From the NCBI GenBank assembly GCA_963778385.1, contig CAVZUA010000023.1, forward strand, positions 1 through 64,000: a stretch of DNA of 64,000 nt, given 5' to 3'. Position numbers and translations under genes: made by a program. The notes beneath the pieces were generated by a model. That model worked only from the letters and a program-made list of their open reading frames with translations, was not told the origin of the DNA and ran no database searches. Positions 61,782 through 64,000 of the stretch are shown here, one piece after another; positions within the stretch are counted from its first letter, which is position 1; every line of letters starts with the position of its first letter. Origin of the DNA: DATARH01 sp963778385. GTDB taxonomy: Bacteria; Pseudomonadota; Alphaproteobacteria; ATCC43930; CGMCC-115725.

Positions 61782-61851
61782 CCCGGCGAAAGCCGGGACC
61801 CATTCTTCGGCGCCCGAGACGGCTGCCAAGTGGGCCCCGGCTTTCGCCGGG
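61782..61851. repeat. REP-like inverted repeat
   Basis: Perfect 16-bp arms cccggcgaaagccggg (61782-61797) and cccggctttcgccggg (61836-61851) with a 38-base loop, between the cupin start and the alcohol dehydrogenase stop. Each arm is itself partly palindromic (ccggc...gccgg). Confidence 0.85.
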
Positions 61852-61878
61852 GAGCGTTCAAAAGAGGAGCGGACGCTG

Positions 61879-62976
61879 CTAGTCGAACAGCAGCACCGTA
61901 CGGGCCACCTCGCCGGCTTTCATCGCACGGAAGGCTTCGTTGATGTCGGAGAGCCGGCCGGTCTTGGTGACCATCGCGTCGAGGTCGAGCCGGCCCTGCT
62001 TGTAGAAATCGAGGTAGTGCGGGATGTCGATCCGGAAGCGGTTCGAGCCCATGCGCGAGGTCTGCACCTTGCATTCGGGGCGGAGCGCCATCCACGGAAA
62101 CTCGATCGTCGCGTCCGGCGGCAGCACGCCGACGATTGTCGCGGTGCCGCGGATCGCCAGGCTCTCGACCGCTTGCCGGCACAGCGTCGCATTGCCGACC
62201 GCCTCGAAGGCGTGATCGACCCCGGCGCCGCCGGTCAATTCGCGCACCGCCTTGACCGGGTCGGTCTCGCTCGAATTGATGAAATGCGTCGCGCCGACGC
62301 GCATCGCCATCTGCCGCTTCTGGCCGAACTGGTCGATCGCGATGATCTGCCGCGCGCCGCCGATCCGCGCCCCCTGGACGATCGACAGCCCGACCCCGCC
62401 GCAGCCATAGACCGCGACGGTCTGCCCGGCTTCGAGCCCGGCGCTGCGCAGCGCCGCCCCGACTCCGGTCAGCACGCCGCAGCCGACGAGCGCCGCCTTG
62501 TCGAGCGGGATGTCGGGGTCGATGCGCACGATCGAGTTCTCGTGCAGCAGCATCTTCTCGGCATAGGACGAGATGTTGATGAACTGGCGCACCGGCTGGC
62601 CGCCCTGCGACAGGCGCGGCGCCTCGCTCTCCTTGCGGGCGACGATGCTGTTGCTGCACACGTTGGGGTGACCCGACAGACATTGCGGGCAGGTGCCGCA
62701 AAACCCGCTGAGGCAGGCGACGACATGGTCGCCCACCTTGACGCTGGTGACGTCGCTGCCGACCGCCTCGACGATGCCGGCACCCTCGTGGCCGAGCACG
62801 ATCGGCCGGTCGAGCGGCCAGCGGCCGATGCCGTCGACGACATGCAGATCGCTGTGGCAGACGCCGGTCGCTACGGTCCGCACCAACACCTCGCGCGGCA
62901 TCGGCTCGGCGAGCTCTATCTTCTCGATGGTCAGGGGCTCGTGCGGCTTGCGGAATACCGCTCCTTCGATCTGCAT
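61879..62976 (-). CDS. Zinc-dependent alcohol dehydrogenase (class III/NDMA-like)
   Basis: 365 residues from ATG 62976. Catalytic zinc ligands ATGVCHSDLH and GHEGAG; structural zinc cysteines FCGTCPQCLSGHPNVC; NAD motif VYGCGGVGLSIVQGA. C-terminus DINEAFRAMKAGEVARTVLL is family-typical. The enzyme oxidises alcohols or an adduct of aldehydes. The long open frame extending to 63744 is a shadow over two plus-strand genes. Confidence 0.9.
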   Translation of the reverse strand: MQIEGAVFRKPHEPLTIEKIELAEPMPREVLVRTVATGVCHSDLHVVDGIGRWPLDRPIVLGHEGAGIVEAVGSDVTSVKVGDHVVACLSGFCGTCPQCLSGHPNVCSNSIVARKESEAPRLSQGGQPVRQFINISSYAEKMLLHENSIVRIDPDIPLDKAALVGCGVLTGVGAALRSAGLEAGQTVAVYGCGGVGLSIVQGARIGGARQIIAIDQFGQKRQMAMRVGATHFINSSETDPVKAVRELTGGAGVDHAFEAVGNATLCRQAVESLAIRGTATIVGVLPPDATIEFPWMALRPECKVQTSRMGSNRFRIDIPHYLDFYKQGRLDLDAMVTKTGRLSDINEAFRAMKAGEVARTVLLFD

Positions 62977-63048
62977 GGCGAATTCCTCATGGCGGCGACA
63001 GGTTTTGCGCCATGCTACACTCCGCGGCGACGGAATGGGGAGGGACGA

Positions 63049-63480
63049 ATGGCCGATCATGGCTCCCGAGGGCCGCTTGAGGAAAAGGACGCGATCCGCG
63101 AGGTGATGGCGCGCTATTGCTTCGCGCTCGACGACGGCCGCTTTGCCGACATGGCGGCGCTGTTCACCGAGGACGGCACCTGGCAGACCTTTTTCGGCAA
63201 GGCGACCGGCCGCCAGGCGATCGCCGATTTCGCCGCCGGGCTGCGCGCCCATCGCCCCGGCGCGACTCCGCGGGCGATCCACCACGTCACCAACATCGTC
63301 ATCACCCTCGACGGCGACACCGCCAAGGTGCGCTCCAACTGGACGACGGTGCAGAATGCGCCGGAGGGGCCAAAGATCGGCTCGGGCGGCGCCTATGACG
63401 ACGGCATGGTCAAGATCGGCGGCCAATGGTTTTTCCGCCACCGCACGATCGACCGCTACATAAGGCCGGAGCACGAGTGA
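63049..63480 (+). CDS. SnoaL/NTF2-like protein
   Basis: 143 residues from ATG 63049 with ggggaggg upstream. Family start EEKDAIREVMARYCFALDDG, then FADMAALFTEDGTWQTFFGK and IHHVTNIVITLDGDTAKVRS, end KIGGQWFFRHRTIDRYIRPE. This is the nuclear-transport-factor-2 cone, used by small dehydratases, isomerases and ring-hydroxylating subunits. Substrate unknown. Its stop overlaps the next start (TGATG), so the two genes are coupled. Confidence 0.85.
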   Translation: MADHGSRGPLEEKDAIREVMARYCFALDDGRFADMAALFTEDGTWQTFFGKATGRQAIADFAAGLRAHRPGATPRAIHHVTNIVITLDGDTAKVRSNWTTVQNAPEGPKIGSGGAYDDGMVKIGGQWFFRHRTIDRYIRPEHE

Positions 63481-63968
63481 TGCGCCGGCTTTCGACCGCG
63501 CTTTGCCTCGCCGCGTTCGCACTACCGGCGCAGGCGCAGTTGCTGACCCACAAAGACCTATCGTTGGGCATGGCGACGACGATCGCCCAGACCGCGGTCG
63601 ACATGTGCACATCGCAAAGCTACGGCGGCTATGGCGTGTCGGTGGTTGTGGTTGACCGCGCCGGCAATACGATTGTCGCGCTACGCAGCGACAAGGCCGG
63701 ACCGCACACGATGGAGAACGCGCGGCGCAAGGCCTACACGGCAATGACGTTCCGCGTCTCGACCACCGAGTACGCTAAGCGTTACGCCGACAACAACCCG
63801 GTGGTGCATCAACAGGTGACTTTGCCCAATGTGATCGCCATACCCGGCGGTCTGCCGATCAAGGCCGGCGACGAGGTGATCGGCGGCGTCGGGTTGTCGG
63901 GCACGCCGGGCAAGGACGAGCCCTGCGTCCAGGCGGGCATCGACAAGGTCGCCGATCAGCTCAAGTGA
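63480..63968 (+). CDS. Exported HbpS/GlcG-like protein
   Basis: 162 residues from ATG 63480. Signal LSTALCLAAFALPAQAQ, then the HbpS/GlcG domain: LGMATTIAQTAVDMCTSQSY, GVSVVVVDRAGNTIVALRSD and a GG-rich end GGLPIKAGDEVIGGVGLSGT. Family members bind haem (HbpS) or act in glycolate/propanediol operons; no certain role. Coupled to the SnoaL-like gene by a TGATG overlap. Runs up to 32 bases before the window end. Confidence 0.85.
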   Translation: MRRLSTALCLAAFALPAQAQLLTHKDLSLGMATTIAQTAVDMCTSQSYGGYGVSVVVVDRAGNTIVALRSDKAGPHTMENARRKAYTAMTFRVSTTEYAKRYADNNPVVHQQVTLPNVIAIPGGLPIKAGDEVIGGVGLSGTPGKDEPCVQAGIDKVADQLK

Positions 63969-64000
63969 CACGCTTTATCGAGACCTATCGTGGCGCGGCG

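Noticed and set aside
61879..63744. A 621-residue minus-strand frame upstream of the alcohol dehydrogenase
   Set aside because: The first 250 residues are antisense to the SnoaL-like and GlcG-like genes; the enzyme starts at 62976.
1..64000. CRISPR arrays and rRNA
   Set aside because: No regularly spaced short repeats and no 16S/23S/5S-like text found; the only regular repeat is the 150-bp coding repeat in the glucanase gene.

Overview
The window is chromosomal DNA of a GC-rich alphaproteobacterium, most likely a soil or plant-associated member of Hyphomicrobiales or Rhodospirillales. Grounds: strong GC bias at third codon positions, HemB of the magnesium type with aspartates in place of the zinc cysteines, an ExsH-like secreted glycanase beside exopolysaccharide genes, a CoA-transferase/SDR/alcohol-dehydrogenase-rich gene set, and several kinds of intergenic palindrome. 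No rRNA is present; there is one tRNA. The species cannot be fixed from this sequence.

Layout. (1) 1-8 kb: the end of an exopolysaccharide cluster, with four tightly packed genes (partial gene, Wzx-like flippase, GT2 glycosyltransferase, and a fusion of a degenerate sensor kinase to an initiating sugar-phosphate transferase), then a divergent GH16 beta-glucanase with six 50-residue repeats. (2) 8-16 kb: accessory DNA with many broken genes: frameshifted GT2, epimerase without its Rossmann start, frameshifted methyltransferase, frameshifted SRPBCC protein, IS110 remnant. Intact among them are a TetR regulator, a His/Gly/Tyr-rich secreted protein, a GDCCVxC protein and an MFS transporter. (3) 16-29 kb: an integrated element beside tRNA-Val, with a tyrosine integrase, a zone of truncated genes (18-22 kb), and a phage-like replication module: RuvC, family A DNA polymerase, a multiply frameshifted Toprim primase/DUF3987 helicase, an SSB-like acidic-tailed protein and an excisionase-like HTH protein. 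No capsid, tail or lysis genes are seen. (4) 29-64 kb: ordinary, largely intact chromosome: persulfide dioxygenase-rhodanese, hemB, recQ, SDRs, alcohol dehydrogenases, a sirtuin, an MdtABC-type efflux system with MarR regulator, a permuted CaiB/BaiF CoA-transferase, CapA, a polyamine-type ABC transporter (potDABC order), amine oxidase, cupins and a HbpS/GlcG-like protein.

The most notable items are the fusion at 2769-5105, in which a Cache sensor and a histidine kinase lacking its His, N-box Asn and G-box motifs is joined to a WbaP/ExoY-like phosphoglycosyl transferase, and the phage-like replication module without structural genes. Single-base indels are concentrated at about 7.4-27 kb, and only one (second RND pump gene) is seen outside that zone. 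This may be true decay of accessory DNA or partly sequencing error at homopolymers; raw reads would decide.
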